A stretch of 64,000 bases of DNA from Rotaria sp. Silwood1 (taxonomy: Eukaryota > Rotifera > Eurotatoria > Philodinida > Philodinidae), in NCBI GenBank assembly GCA_905250075.1, contig CAJNOP010000004.1, forward strand, positions 4,170,952-4,234,951, in the 5' to 3' direction. How positions within the stretch are numbered: the stretch's first letter is position 1; each line of letters opens with the position of its first letter. Positions 36,053 through 47,829 of this stretch are shown piece after piece. The notes beneath the pieces were generated by a model. That model was not told where the DNA came from and did no database searches. It saw only the letters and a program-made list of their open reading frames with translations. The translations under genes were made by a program, and so were the position numbers.

Positions 36053-38030
36053 CTTTTCGATTTATTTTGAAACAACTCACATATCCTCTTTTCTATTTCA
36101 TTTGAGCAGAAGCTCACTTTCTATAGTTCATAACTGAGTTTTTACAGCGAAAAGATCTTTCTCTTGTTCGAGATCTGATCCATATTACTTAGTAATGAGC
36201 CTTATTTACAAAATAAAATGTATTGAAATTCATATAGAATTTCGAGAGCGTCTTCAAGAATTCCTCGCTTGCTTTGCTTTTTAGATAGAAAGACAAAAAA
36301 CGGTTGAAATGATATTCCGAATAGAAATTCGATAAAAACAACTCAACAAACACGTGCAAAGACTTCTAGAAATAATCTATCAATGATGATATTTTTTTCA
36401 ATTAAAAACCTTGATTACATTACATTTCAGCTTTAACAAGAGTTAGAAGATCTTTTAGACGATTTGTTTTTTCGGTTTAAAACAGACAATAAAAAACCAG
36501 AAGTGCAACAAGGATGATTGTTCTCAGATATAATTAACTAACATAATATTATTATAATAAATAGTCGCTTTTTGAAAAATTAACCTTCCGAAAAAATTTT
36601 CTTTCTTATGCTTTTATAAGATCTTGAATTTTATTTTAGTCAAACAATGTCAAAGAATCCTAAATTAAATCAATATTTTTACTATAATTCGAACTTATCA
36701 ACCATGAGTATTCTGATGGTTATCGATGGTTAACATCGAGGATTTTATAGAAGAATCTTCATGATCATCAACATCAATTATATGTTGAATATTGCACTTG
36801 ATCATAAAGAGAATATCAATTATTTTAACTGATCTACTCGAACACACCAATACAGACACTTTATTTATTTGATCTTATATATCGTAGATCTATTCGAAGT
36901 TATTTACTCATTCGAATCATTTATTAAAACAAAATAAATTCTCATTATTAATCAACATTAAAAACGCTTTAAACAATTGAAGAAAATACATATTAATAAA
37001 AGATTTTTTGTTTTTTTTTATTTGTTTTATTCATTGAACAATATCTTACATTATGATGTATACATTCACATTATGTTTAGCTCATCAATCAATTGTTTGT
37101 CGTCCTATTGAAACAAGGTAACACCCATCCTATGGATTCGCTGACCCTATTGTCAAAGAAAACTTATAAAGGTTCCGAAGAATTTGTCGAGAAAAAACAT
37201 GTTCACTTTTACTTTATGAATCGTCTATTCTCATTAATTTCTAACCTTTCCTTCATCAACATAAGTGAGAATAGCATCACCATTTTTATCGTGCAGTTTT
37301 ACCCATCAATGTCGGTGTGCACGAGAACAAAGAAAAGATCAATGTCCATTTTTATTCATCTTATATTTCTCACTTATATTTACTTTATCCAAGGCAACCT
37401 AACAGTTGCAGTAACACCCTTCTACATCTATACCAATAAGACATTTCAATCTAATAATCTTATTGATCACTGACTACATAGGGATATATGTAATCGGCTC
37501 AATTTTCAACCTGAACAAATACGATATGAGAGAATTTTCTTAGAGAAACTACTTGAAATCGGATTTTTTAGGAAAGAAATAGTAAAAAAAGCCAATATAG
37601 ACATTATGCAATTTCCATCTAGCAGTCTTAATTTGTAATTAGTTAACGAAATATTTCGCATTACATAGAGCAGAAATATCGACTATTACTTTTTACATAA
37701 ACCTAAATCACTGCTTTTATATTCTAATTCAAGAAACAGTAAGTAAGAGATATTTTAAGGCATTTTCGAACAAATCTTATCATCTGATAGAATGGTCAAA
37801 AACGCTTCTCATTATATTAAGAAAAACGAACTATTCTCAATACATTCAAACGTTCACATAGAAGAGTCAGAGCAATTTTAATCACAATCTAAAACAATTA
37901 AGAAATATATTTAAGAATCAACATTTTCCTTGACAAAATCATTTTATCAAAGGCTCGAAAAACATCATATATGTTAAACTTCAAACTTGAATTCAACTGA
38001 ATTTTCAACTTTCAAGTTACTACGAAAGCT

Positions 38031-38310
38031 CTGGCCGTAAAGGAACTGTTCGTGAAAGAAGTAGCCACAATATGACACACATCACATTGCACCTGCTGTG
38101 GGTGCCGTGAAAGGACTGACCGCAAAAGAACAGATGGCGAAAGGAGTGGCCACACTACCACACGCATTACATCGCAGCTGCTGTGGGTGCTGCGAAAGGA
38201 CTGACCGCAAAAGGACGGACTGTGATGGGACTGATCCAGAAATTAGTGGCCACACTGCGACACACGCCACATCGGAGTTGATGTGGATGGCAAGAAAAGA
38301 TCGACCGCAC
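38031..38310. repeat. Minisatellite-like tract, about three units of 84-100 bp
   Basis: Units begin at about 38031, 38115, 38201 and 38301 with CTG(A/G)CCG(C/T)AAA-type sequence, and share GTGGCCACACT and GCTGCTGTGGGTGC. The tract is clearly more GC-rich than its surroundings. Open frames on both strands come from the repeat. Confidence 0.7.
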
Positions 38311-40289
38311 AAGTATTGGCTGCGAAGGAAGAATTGTGTCTCTGCGAGATTGGACGTATTCTCAGTTTGAACGTTGACATATAGATACGAAAAGTATCCA
38401 TAAAACATAGAATTGAAGAAAACTATAAGGCTTTTTATATACAGATAAATGATTGTTTCATGTGTCTTGTAGAATAAAATGCATCAATCAATCATTCTTA
38501 AAAATGAAAATAAGTTGTAAAATAGTGAGTCTTCTACGAGCATATAATTCTTAATTTGCAGTAGGTAAATCATTGAAACTTGAAACATGAAAACTCAATT
38601 GAATTCAAGTTTGACACTACTGTTTTTTTTATAAAATCTTACTTTTTAAGCGTAAAAAAGAAGATCACGAATATACAACGACTCAAAAAACGCGGAAAAA
38701 ATGGGTGCTAATTTATATAAGTGTCTGTACATATATTAAAGCGGTAGTCGAGAAAATTTATTCCTTTTCTCTTCTCATATAGTAGAGCTAAAAACACTAG
38801 TTATCAGCTTTCAAATCGAAATCTTTTTTTCGTCTGTTATTTTTCTCAAAACGGTACAATAAAGTTGTAATTCACTCATATATATTTGAATAATAATATT
38901 AAAACTATTAATAGAAAAATTACATTTAATTTGCTTATTAAAAGAAAATGATTTCAAATGTTCTAAAATCAATGAATATCTGTGTTTTGAATTGAAAAAG
39001 TAATATTTAATCCATAAAAATTTATTTTCTTATTTTAGATAAAATATTTTCAGTCAACAAACACAACACTTTTGTTTAAATCTTATTATGTATTTATATT
39101 ATTAATGATATAAAACCTATTATTTAATAGATGTCAAATAATCTATTCGATCAGATATAGAAATAAAAGAGGTCAGAGAAACAAATTTCCTATGAAGATG
39201 TTCAAAAGAAAACTCTTTCTTTTTTTTTTGTTTTTATTTCATAGAAAATAAATATTGTTTTCTTTGAATAATTCTTCAATAAAATGAATAAATAATTTCA
39301 TAATAACATTTAGAAAGAGGTCGTATCAACAATCATATTTATTCGAAAATATTTTTCTCAATCTTTTTTTTCTAGTAAAAAAAACCTGAAAAATGATCTG
39401 ATACTAATTCTAATGAACTGCAGAACACGTTTTTGACAATATTATTCTATTGTTTTCGTCGAATGGTCTCATCATAAAAATTCTATATTTATCTGTGATC
39501 ATCATGCACCATTTATTAACAAATTCTTTCGTATAAAATTGAACTTTCCTTTAAACTCAATCAAAAAATAAAGAATAATTATTTAAAGATTGGATTTATT
39601 TTGTCAATAAACAAGGAAATAAAAATCATTTACTGTTTTTAACATTTAATCGTCAAACTAAATAGTAATTATTTCTATTCGCCTAAATTCTTAAATTTAA
39701 TTTTATATCGTTTGAAATAAATCTTTTAGAAAAATTAAAGAAAATATATGAGAAAAACATTTGAAAAAATTTTCTAGTAAACACTCAAAAATATCTATCA
39801 AAAATCATTTGTATTCAATTCAATCAATTTCTCCAAATGATTTGTGAAAAAAAATTGTTCTATTGAAATTTATCTATTTAAGACAATTTAGAATGACTTT
39901 CAAATAAATCTCTATATTTAAAATTAAATTTTTGTTCAATTGAACCTTTTTTCAATATTATTTCCTATGAATTTTCATTCAAACGATTATGAACAAAATT
40001 CGAAAAAAAAACCAACCAAAACGATGTTTATTATAATAATTTAACGAAAGATAAGAGATAAATTTCATAAATATGGTTATTTCTTCTTGTAAACAAATAA
40101 AATTTTCTATCATATATCATATTAATATTAAAGGCTATTCAATAATAAAAAGAAAGAATAAAAAGGTCATGCTATTTTTCATTGTTTTTCGTTCATCATC
40201 TAATAAGACAATTGAAAAAAATATCATTGTTTTCATTGACGATATCGGTCAAATTAAAATCAATGAATAGAACACATACATATATATAT

Positions 40290-40445
40290 ATATGTCAGCG
40301 TCCATACTCGGATTCCGTCCAATCTCAGATTCGCCTGAAAATTGAGCGTACAATCTCAGATTGGCCTAGGCGAATCTCAGATTGACCTGATGAATTTACG
40401 TCCAATCCGAGATTGGACGGAATCCGAGTTTGGACGCCAACATAT
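40290..40445. mobile_element. Palindromic MITE-like element in a (TA)n context
   Basis: Inverted ends of about 40 bp: the left reads TGTCAGCGTCCATACTCGGA; the right, reversed, reads TGTTGGCGTCCAAACTCGGA. Both sides run into ATATATAT. The interior repeats AATCTCAGATT-type motifs several times, making further small hairpins. It lies about 40 bases upstream of the F-box gene start, so it may influence its promoter. Confidence 0.7.
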
Positions 40446-40487
40446 ATATATAGTATTAGAAAAGTAGATATATATTGATCAACAAAC

Positions 40488-42646
40488 ATGAATGATTTGT
40501 TGGTTCAATTGGATGATTTACCCGATGAAATTCTTATGTATATATTTAAAAAATTGTACAATGATGAAGTGCTTTATTCTTTAATGGATGTTAATCAACG
40601 ACTCAATAGAATTCTACATGATAGAATCTTTACTCGTCATTTACGTTTACTAAAATATTGTCGAATCGACAATTCTACCATTCCATTACCAGATTCAATA
40701 CTTCATCGATTTTGTTCAAAAATTTTACCTAAAATTGGACATCAAATTGAAACTCTTTATCTTGAACGAACATCGATAGAACGTGCTCTTCATGCTACAA
40801 ATTATATTAATTTAAAGAAACTTGGTTTATGTGATATTCAATACAAAGATGCTATGTCTCTATTTACTGGTAAGAGATTTTCTTTTATTGATTTCACTGT
40901 AAAATTAATTAGTTACTGGAATAACAACTTATTTAGTTAATAGAATTAAATATTTATGATTAACCATCATCGAATAATAGAAATTCATTTTTTATTTCTC
41001 GTTTATTTATTAGAAAAAAAACATCATTCATAGGAATTTCATTACGAGAAAAAGGATTTAATCGTTCATTTGTATAAGAAAAAAAAGATATTGATAATAT
41101 ACTCAATTGAAATTTGTCAAGATTAATACAGGAAATGTAGAAAGTCTAGAAGATAAACAAATCAATGAATGAGATAGAACACAATATTAATCACATACAA
41201 TGTAATCTATGAGAGAAGTTAAAAAAAAGAACATCACATATATGGGTGAGAATGTTGTGAAAAATACAAAATCTTAGATATTTTAATTGAATGAATAGAA
41301 AGAGATCTGAAAAATATTTTCATTTTAAACTTTTATTTAGAGAAGAATCCTTTAACCCATATATTCAAAAATCAAATTAGATCACTCTTTACCAATTTTA
41401 ATAAAGAAAACATATCGTCTCCATTGGGAGGTCTCTCTCCAATTATATTTACAAAAATTTTGACAATATTTACTAATTTACAATGCTTAAAATTCAATCC
41501 ATCGGCATCTTATCTTGACGCTTCAGTTTTACATATGGCGGATGAAACTGCCATCTGTTCAACTTTATTAGAATTACATGTCACTGTGGCAAATATGGAA
41601 GACTGTCTTTATATATTGGATGGGCGTTTTGATCAACTTCGTATACTTTATGTTACTTTTTATGGTAGCTTTCCTGGCTTTTTCAACATTGAACATAAGG
41701 TAGGTTATTTTTATTAATATTTTGTTTAAATGAATCCATATTTGTTTCCATTGTTCAGGAAAAGCTACTACCAAACTTACGGATTTTTTCTTTGTACTGC
41801 AAGCGCCAGATAGATGATTTTGATGAATCAATTGTAGCACTTCTACGTCGAATGTTAAATTTAGAAGAACTTGATTTAAATATTCAAGTTCAATGTTATG
41901 AAAAATTTATTGATGGTGATACATTGAAGAAAGATATTATTATTTATATGCCACAATTATATAAACTCACATTTAATATTTGCTCAATAATTAATCATCG
42001 TGATCAAACTATTTTTCCATTAAATGAAGATATTCAAAAAACTTTTAAATATTTTTCTAATCAAATAATTACTTGTATTGATCATTTTCAAGAAGAAGGA
42101 TGTAGTCAATGTCATATTTATTCATATCCATATAAATGGAAAGTTTATAATTATATAACAAATAATTTTCCAGGTGGATTATTTACTAGTGTTACTCAAG
42201 TATCATTATATGATGAACGTCCATTTGAACATGAATTTTTTCTTCGAATTCAAAAATCATTTCCATATCTGAAAGAATTAACAATAAATAATCGAAAAGC
42301 ACAAAATAACAAACAATTAATAAAATTAAACAACGATTATCAAATATTGTCAATTATTGAATATCCATACCTTACTCGACTTAATATTATTAAGACTCAT
42401 GATGATTATGTTGAATTTTTTTTATTTGATACGAAAATCTCTTTGCCAAATAATCTTCATCTATGTGTCGATTATCAATCATTGAAAAGAGTGACATACG
42501 ATTTTACAAGATATATAACACGAAATCATTCTTCAAAACTTGCTGCTCTTTATTTGTCTACATTGGATCAAATCGATGAACATATTAAAAACTATTTCCC
42601 TCATGCATATATCAGTTGTTTTGCTGATTTTGTATTATCTAACTAA
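40488..42646 (+). CDS. F-box protein with divergent leucine-rich C-terminus
   Basis: Three exons, 40488-40869, 41341-41699 and 41759-42646, join in phases 1 and 0 into 542 residues. F-box proteins are substrate adaptors of SCF ubiquitin ligases, binding Skp1 through the F-box. The F-box is at about residues 5-45 (LDDLPDEILMYIFKKL, then LMDVNQRLNRIL). Downstream are irregular leucine-rich segments (LKKLGLCDI, NLQCLKFNPSA, LRILYVTFYG, LPNLRIFSLYC, LEELDLNIQV, LKELTINN, LTRLNIIK), as in FBXL-like proteins. Bdelloids are, as I recall, rich in such genes. Intron 1 (471 bp) is long, intron 2 is 59 bp. The start ATG follows a palindromic element closely. The substrate cannot be inferred. Confidence 0.87.
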
Positions 42647-44124
42647 AAAAAAGAAAAATAGATTTATTTTATATGGAATGAAATGATTGAAAGAGACAAA
42701 AGAGAATGAATAAAGGTAACAATTTCAAAGAAAAATCAAATAACAGATAGAGTTCCATCCAAAATTGATTGTACAACTGAGAAATAAGCTTCTATATTTA
42801 CAATAGATCTTGAATATTGCTTAACTATTTGAATTTTAAATGTTCTATCATTATATAGCTTATCTATGGTATTGATTTTACAGATCAATTCTTTCTATCT
42901 GTCAATGAAAGATGTTCACAAAGAGAAAAGGATGATATCTTCGACGATTTTCTTTCTAATGTCCTACATGAAAAATGCTTAATGTTTATTGTCAATTCCT
43001 ATTTATTCTCACTAGTCAAAATAAATAACATTTATTGGTAAAGAATATACGCAAGCCTAAAAAAATATTATCAAATGAATTCCTTCAGTCACCTTGTGTT
43101 TAAAAGATGGTCTATTCAACTTTGACAGAAGATGATCGATTTTAGTTGGAAAAAATTCTATAGTCATTTGTTCAAATGATTGACATTAGCTCCTTCTATA
43201 ATAAAAATATTAGATTTGGTTCATAGGTAAAAATAAGATAAAGATAATGATTTTTTCTTTTATGACATTTTAATAGAAATCAGAAGAAAATTCTATTTTA
43301 TATTAAATATATTTAAGATAATATCAATTCTGAATAGTTCAAATATGCCAAGTAATTATTGACGAAAAAAAAGAGAGAAAACTAAGACCTTCTTCTTCGG
43401 TAGAAAACAATAAAGATCATATTGATTTTAATTAAAATAAAAATCAAATTCATAATATGTTACATATAATTAACTACTGGATGGAAAATGATTTATATAA
43501 TGTGCAAGTGCTAATAGACTTTTAAACATAGAAATATCTTTTAAAATCCATATTGTATCATCTAAAAGATATCTCGCATGATATTATCACAAATAAATTG
43601 GATGTAAGAAATTTCGAATATGCCCATCATTAATTAAATCATCTGTTACACACAAGTAAATATGTATTTCGTATGTATAATAAAACTAGTGGATCAATAT
43701 AGCGATGATAAATTATTGACAAATATATAAAAACGACTATTATTCAACATTTATTATCTGAACATTAGCAATAAAAACAGTTTGTGCATATGTTTATGAT
43801 ATACAAGTATTTAATGAAAAATAAAATTCTTCATGAAAAATATTTCGAGGAGATTTATTTGATGAATTATCTAATAAATAAATGAGAAAATGATTGAACA
43901 AATTCTTGATTAAGACTATTTTTGTCTATTGATTTTAATATTAGAAATGAGATCTAGATATTTCTGCAAAACATTTCTTTCAATTTGAATCAATATAATG
44001 AAAATAAAACAATAAGTAGATGCAATATTTCTTCTTTTCGTCTTCTTTTATTTTATAAATGGAATAAGACAGACAAACAAGGAAAAAAAGAGAGACAGAA
44101 ACACAACAAAAAAAAAAATCACGA
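42647..44124. other. Intergenic DNA between convergent genes
   Basis: Lies between the 3' ends of the F-box gene (plus) and the Roquin-like gene (minus). It is AT-rich with no gene seen. If the Roquin gene once had more 3' exons they would lie here; I found none. Confidence 0.45.
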
Positions 44125-46699
44125 TCATTTTTTTAATTTATTTAAAATGTTTACAACTCTCTTCAACATATGTAATGTTGAAGTTAGTACAGATGAGCCT
44201 GAAGCATTAATTGCTAGATTATCGTTTGACAAAAACTGAAAGTGTTGCATTAAATCATCTAAATCTTGACCATGAACAGCACCGCTTAATAAAACAATCT
44301 TTTTGTATTGTTGAATAGCTGTTTGAAACGATGTTTTTGTTAATAATTTATCAATTATCGGATCGATAATTGATTCATTTGTTGTATATCCATATAATAA
44401 AAGTGACCATTGTTCAGGTGTCATATAAAAACCTTTAACATATAAAAATATTTATTAAATATAACTTGAACAAAAAAAAAGTATATTTACCACATTGCAT
44501 AGACATTTCAATAATTTTTGAATCATATACACGGCGAAGACTTTCATATTTTTGAAATGCTGGTTTAAGTTGCATTGATGAAGATTCTCCAACTTGTTCT
44601 ATCTAATATTAAAATAAAACCTTCAGCTAGAATCATTTCTTTTTTTTTTATTTTTATATATTTACTTCAAAGCAAGGTACATCCAAAAGTAAACGTACAA
44701 TATATTCAACACTTGGTTGAATGTTTTTTTTGATCTTTTCGTTGTACTAATTGTGTAACAGAATACATAAGATGTTGTTCGGATGATATTCCACTACATT
44801 TAATTAATAGAATAATTAATTTTAATATCTTTTCTTCTATTGCTAAATCAATAAACAATGATTAAGATTAGGAAAAAAAATTAATTTGAAAAAAAAAATC
44901 AAACCTGGTTCAGGAAATTGACCTTGTTGTAAACCAAGAGCCGACTCAAGATTATTTTTTAATTCTTGAAGACTTTGATAATGAAGAATAAAATCAATAC
45001 ATACATTTTCACCAAGATTACGTGCTGCTTGAATAAATATTAAAAAACCTTCATTATTAATATATTGACTATGTAATAAACTAAACATTGTTCGTATCGT
45101 TGAACGACTGAGTATTGATTGATATTTTTTATTATTAACTAAAAAATAGTCACATAAAAAATGACATAAACTTTTTCTTTTTCTTACTTATTTGCATAAT
45201 TACAAGTGATATTTCACCAAAACCTTTTTCAATATCACTAAAATATGATTTTTTTTGATCATCGAATTCCATATAAGATCGACATTGACCCTAACGTTGT
45301 TTATGATCTTTTCCCTAGACTGAAAGGCTAGGGTCTAGAAACCGAAATTCACCTGTGTCTGTCTGTCTGTCGGTAACGCGGCCGAAATGGCCATTTTTTT
45401 GGCACATGTGACCATTTTTTTGGCGCAAACGACCATTTTTTTGGCACAAGCGACCATTTTCTTGGCACAAACGGCCATTTTTTTACTAAAATTAACTAGG
45501 TAACTATGGTACAAATGAGCATGTAACTATGGCACAAACGGTCATTTTTTTGGTACAAACGACCACGTAACTATGGCACAGGTGACCATATAGCAACCAT
45601 AGTACAAACAACTATTCCGGTAACTATGGCACAGATGACCATATAGCAACCATGGTACAAACAACTATACCGGTAACTATGGCACAGGTGACCATATAGC
45701 AACCATGGTACAAACAACTATTCCGGTAACTATGGCTCAAATGACCATCTAAAGACTGATGTAAATGAACCCATAATAATCATCGATAAAATGTGTCAAT
45801 GAAATAACTATAATTCGGGTAGTGGTGTAAAACGGCTTACAAAAGCATTTAATTAGTCAGAGTCAGACCAAATGAGCAGTATGGATTTAAAGAAATCGTT
45901 TAAATTATTCATCATTGTAGGATTGATTGTGCAATGTTGTATCAATGAATATCTAATTTATTAATAGTTTAGAATTAATGCGCGAATTGAAGCATAAAAT
46001 ATTGATTAATAAAACTCAAATTTTATGAATAATATAATTCATATTTTTGTACGTACAAATAGCGCCAATATAATTACAAAAAATCGTATTCTTGTGTAAT
46101 CTTATTGAGCGCTATTCATATTTATAAAAGCAAAAAAAAATAAAACAAAAACAACAAAAAAAATAAAATTTGTAAAATGCATTATCTTTACTTAGAGTGA
46201 GAATTCTCCGAATTAAGTTTTCTGCTCGCCTAAGATATACTGGTTATATTATCAATTTTGCGTATTACTTTTTGAATGTAGCTTTTTATGCTATTACATC
46301 CGTACATGTATTCTATCAGTCTAGGGCTAAGTGAATCGCTTGACGATGAACGTTACTTGTAGGTAACTATATTTAAATAAAAAGAAAAAAGAAAAAAATC
46401 TTTTTTAGTATTTAATAATTAATTTAAATATTTACTTCTGATGAACGATAAATCATCATTAATAATGGATAATTTGTTGGTAATTGATCAATTGGTGTAT
46501 TTTCAAATGAAACTTGATCTTGTGGACATTCTTTTTGACCACCCATTATATTAATACATTGTTTACACATTGTATGCCCACATTTAGGTAATGTTATTGG
46601 ATGATATAATGGATTTTCATATTCAAAATTTTGTGAACATGCAGCACAACGTAAAAATTCGATATAATATGATCGAACTGTTGGATTTGAAAGATCCAT
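44125..46699 (-). pseudogene. Roquin-like RING/ROQ protein, frameshifted and lacking the CCCH finger
   Basis: Six exons on the minus strand: 46699-46436, 45290-45188, 45138-44905, 44842-44666, 44602-44491, 44432-44125. Roquin (RC3H) proteins bind stem-loops in mRNA 3' UTRs through the ROQ domain and promote decay; the RING gives E3 ligase activity. Seen: a RING near residues 17-60 (CAACSQNF, CGHTMCKQC, CPQD), then ROQ/HEPN-type segments: AARNLGENV, LVQRKDQKK, MQLKPAFQKYESLRRVYDS, TPEQWSLLLYG, SIIDPIIDKL. Order and motifs follow vertebrate Roquin. Two oddities: exon 4 needs one A fewer in the run of eight at 44724-44731 to stay in frame, and the stop (TGA, 44127-44125) comes right after the HEPN region, where vertebrate proteins continue into a CCCH zinc finger. 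With that base removed all phases close to 398 residues, so a sequencing error remains possible. Confidence 0.82.
45312..46326. mobile_element. Insertion with tandem repeats in intron 1 of the Roquin-like gene
   Basis: Short inverted ends CCCTAGACTGAAAG (45312) and CTATCAGTCTAGGG (to 46326) bracket about 1 kb inside an otherwise unusually large (1145-bp) intron. Positions 45370-45500 repeat GACCATTTTTTTGGCACAAA-type units of about 20-25 bp. Positions about 45545-45755 repeat a unit of about 60 bp containing GTAACTATGGCACAGGTGAC and AACCATGGTACAAACAACTA three times. No coding capacity is seen and no clear target duplication was found. Confidence 0.5.
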
Positions 46700-46793
46700 T
46701 TCTATTCAATATCTAAAAATAAATAAAGAAAATGTTTGTTATTAGAGGATCAATTCTTTCGGAACTTTCTGAATCTTTATTTCAAAAAGGAAT

Positions 46794-46812
46794 ACACACA
46801 CACACACACACA
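46794..46812. repeat. (AC)n microsatellite
   Basis: A pure ACACAC run upstream of the Roquin-like gene start. Confidence 0.95.
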
Positions 46813-46882
46813 TAATGACGAACGACTACATATAACAAGCACATCCTGCATTTCTCGTTCGAAAGAAAATACACCTATACAT

Positions 46883-47829
46883 ATAAAGGGTGGTCCAGAA
46901 GTCCTTACTCGATTTGAATATTAAATTTTTCTTTAGCAAAACACATGGTTGAAAATTTGTCTCTATAAAGAAAAGATGCAGTAAAACACGCTCTACAAAA
47001 TGGCTTTTGATTGACCCTGCTAGCTCATATAGTAAGAAAGTTATAGGCTTAGAGATGTGCTTCACAAAAAAGAAAAATTAACCATGAACCTTCTCCGTAT
47101 GATCTGCTTTAAGTAAAAGTCCCGTAACTTCATCAAACGAAGAAAATTTTCGATCAGGTTTGTTCTGTTTTAATCAGAAATGATTGCTCTTCTCTAACTA
47201 ACTACAAAATCAAGCTTCCATCATGTTTTCTGTTTCTTGCTTGGGTATATTGTCGGGAACGGGGTTTGCCACTTTTGAGACTTCATTCTCGAGCACACCA
47301 TCTGCTCTAAAAAAGTCTTTCTACAGACCAGGAGAAATAGTACATTCAAATCTATCGAACTCAAACTCAGTTCTCACTTTTGCTAAGCTTCTTCACGGAA
47401 ATAATAAGAGAAGAAAAAGTTTCGGTTGAAAAAAATACCGAATTTACCATGTTTTCATTTTTTTTCGTCTGCCATATAATTTCCTTAGTTTTCTTGATTG
47501 AAGTTCTGAAATAAAAGTTCACGTATGTTTTTGTAAAGAATTTCATGGCGCTTCTATTAAAAAAACGAATTTGTTCTAGGCGACCTATGGAACAGGAGTT
47601 CGAGCAAAAATACCGATATCGGGTTCACCGTTAATTTTTCTTTTTTGTGAAGCACATCTCTAAGCCTATAACTTTCTTACTGTATGAGCTAGCAGGGTCA
47701 ATCAAAAGCCATTTTGTAGAGCGTGTTTTACTGCATCTTTTCTTTATAGAGACAAATTTTCAACCATGTGTTTTGCTAAAGAAAAATTTAATATTCAAAT
47801 CGAGTAAGGACTTCTGGACCACCCTTTAT
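46883..47829. mobile_element. Long-terminal-inverted-repeat element, 947 bp
   Basis: Arms of about 200 bp (46883-47080 and 47632-47829) are near-identical inverted copies, ends ATAAAGGGTGGTCCAGAAG and CTTCTGGACCACCCTTTAT. The middle (about 550 bp) has no transposase; a 68-codon frame at 47223-47429 looks accidental. The two arms translate to the same peptide on opposite strands (starts MKHISKPITFLLYEL), which should not be read as a gene pair. The terminal sequence is mariner/Tc1-like; the exact TA duplication is ambiguous. Confidence 0.85.

Larger units (their letters stand above)
34062..40280. other. Long intergenic region with dispersed repeats
   Basis: About 6.2 kb without a gene I can support. 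It holds the GCTACTTAATGA repeat (35398-35548), a TGTGGG-like foldback (35976-36052) and a minisatellite-like, less AT-rich island (38031-38310). Open frames such as 35762-36043 and 37093-37473 lack start or splice support. Confidence 0.45.

Noticed and set aside
37093-37473. 126-codon open frame, plus strand
   Set aside because: It starts with TTG, has no recognisable domain, and codon use is unlike the real exons. A short ATG frame just before it (37051 onward) reaches a possible donor at 37116, but no consistent gene could be built.
38082-38408. Open frames on both strands over the GC-rich tract
   Set aside because: Produced by the minisatellite-like units, with no start context or homology recognised.
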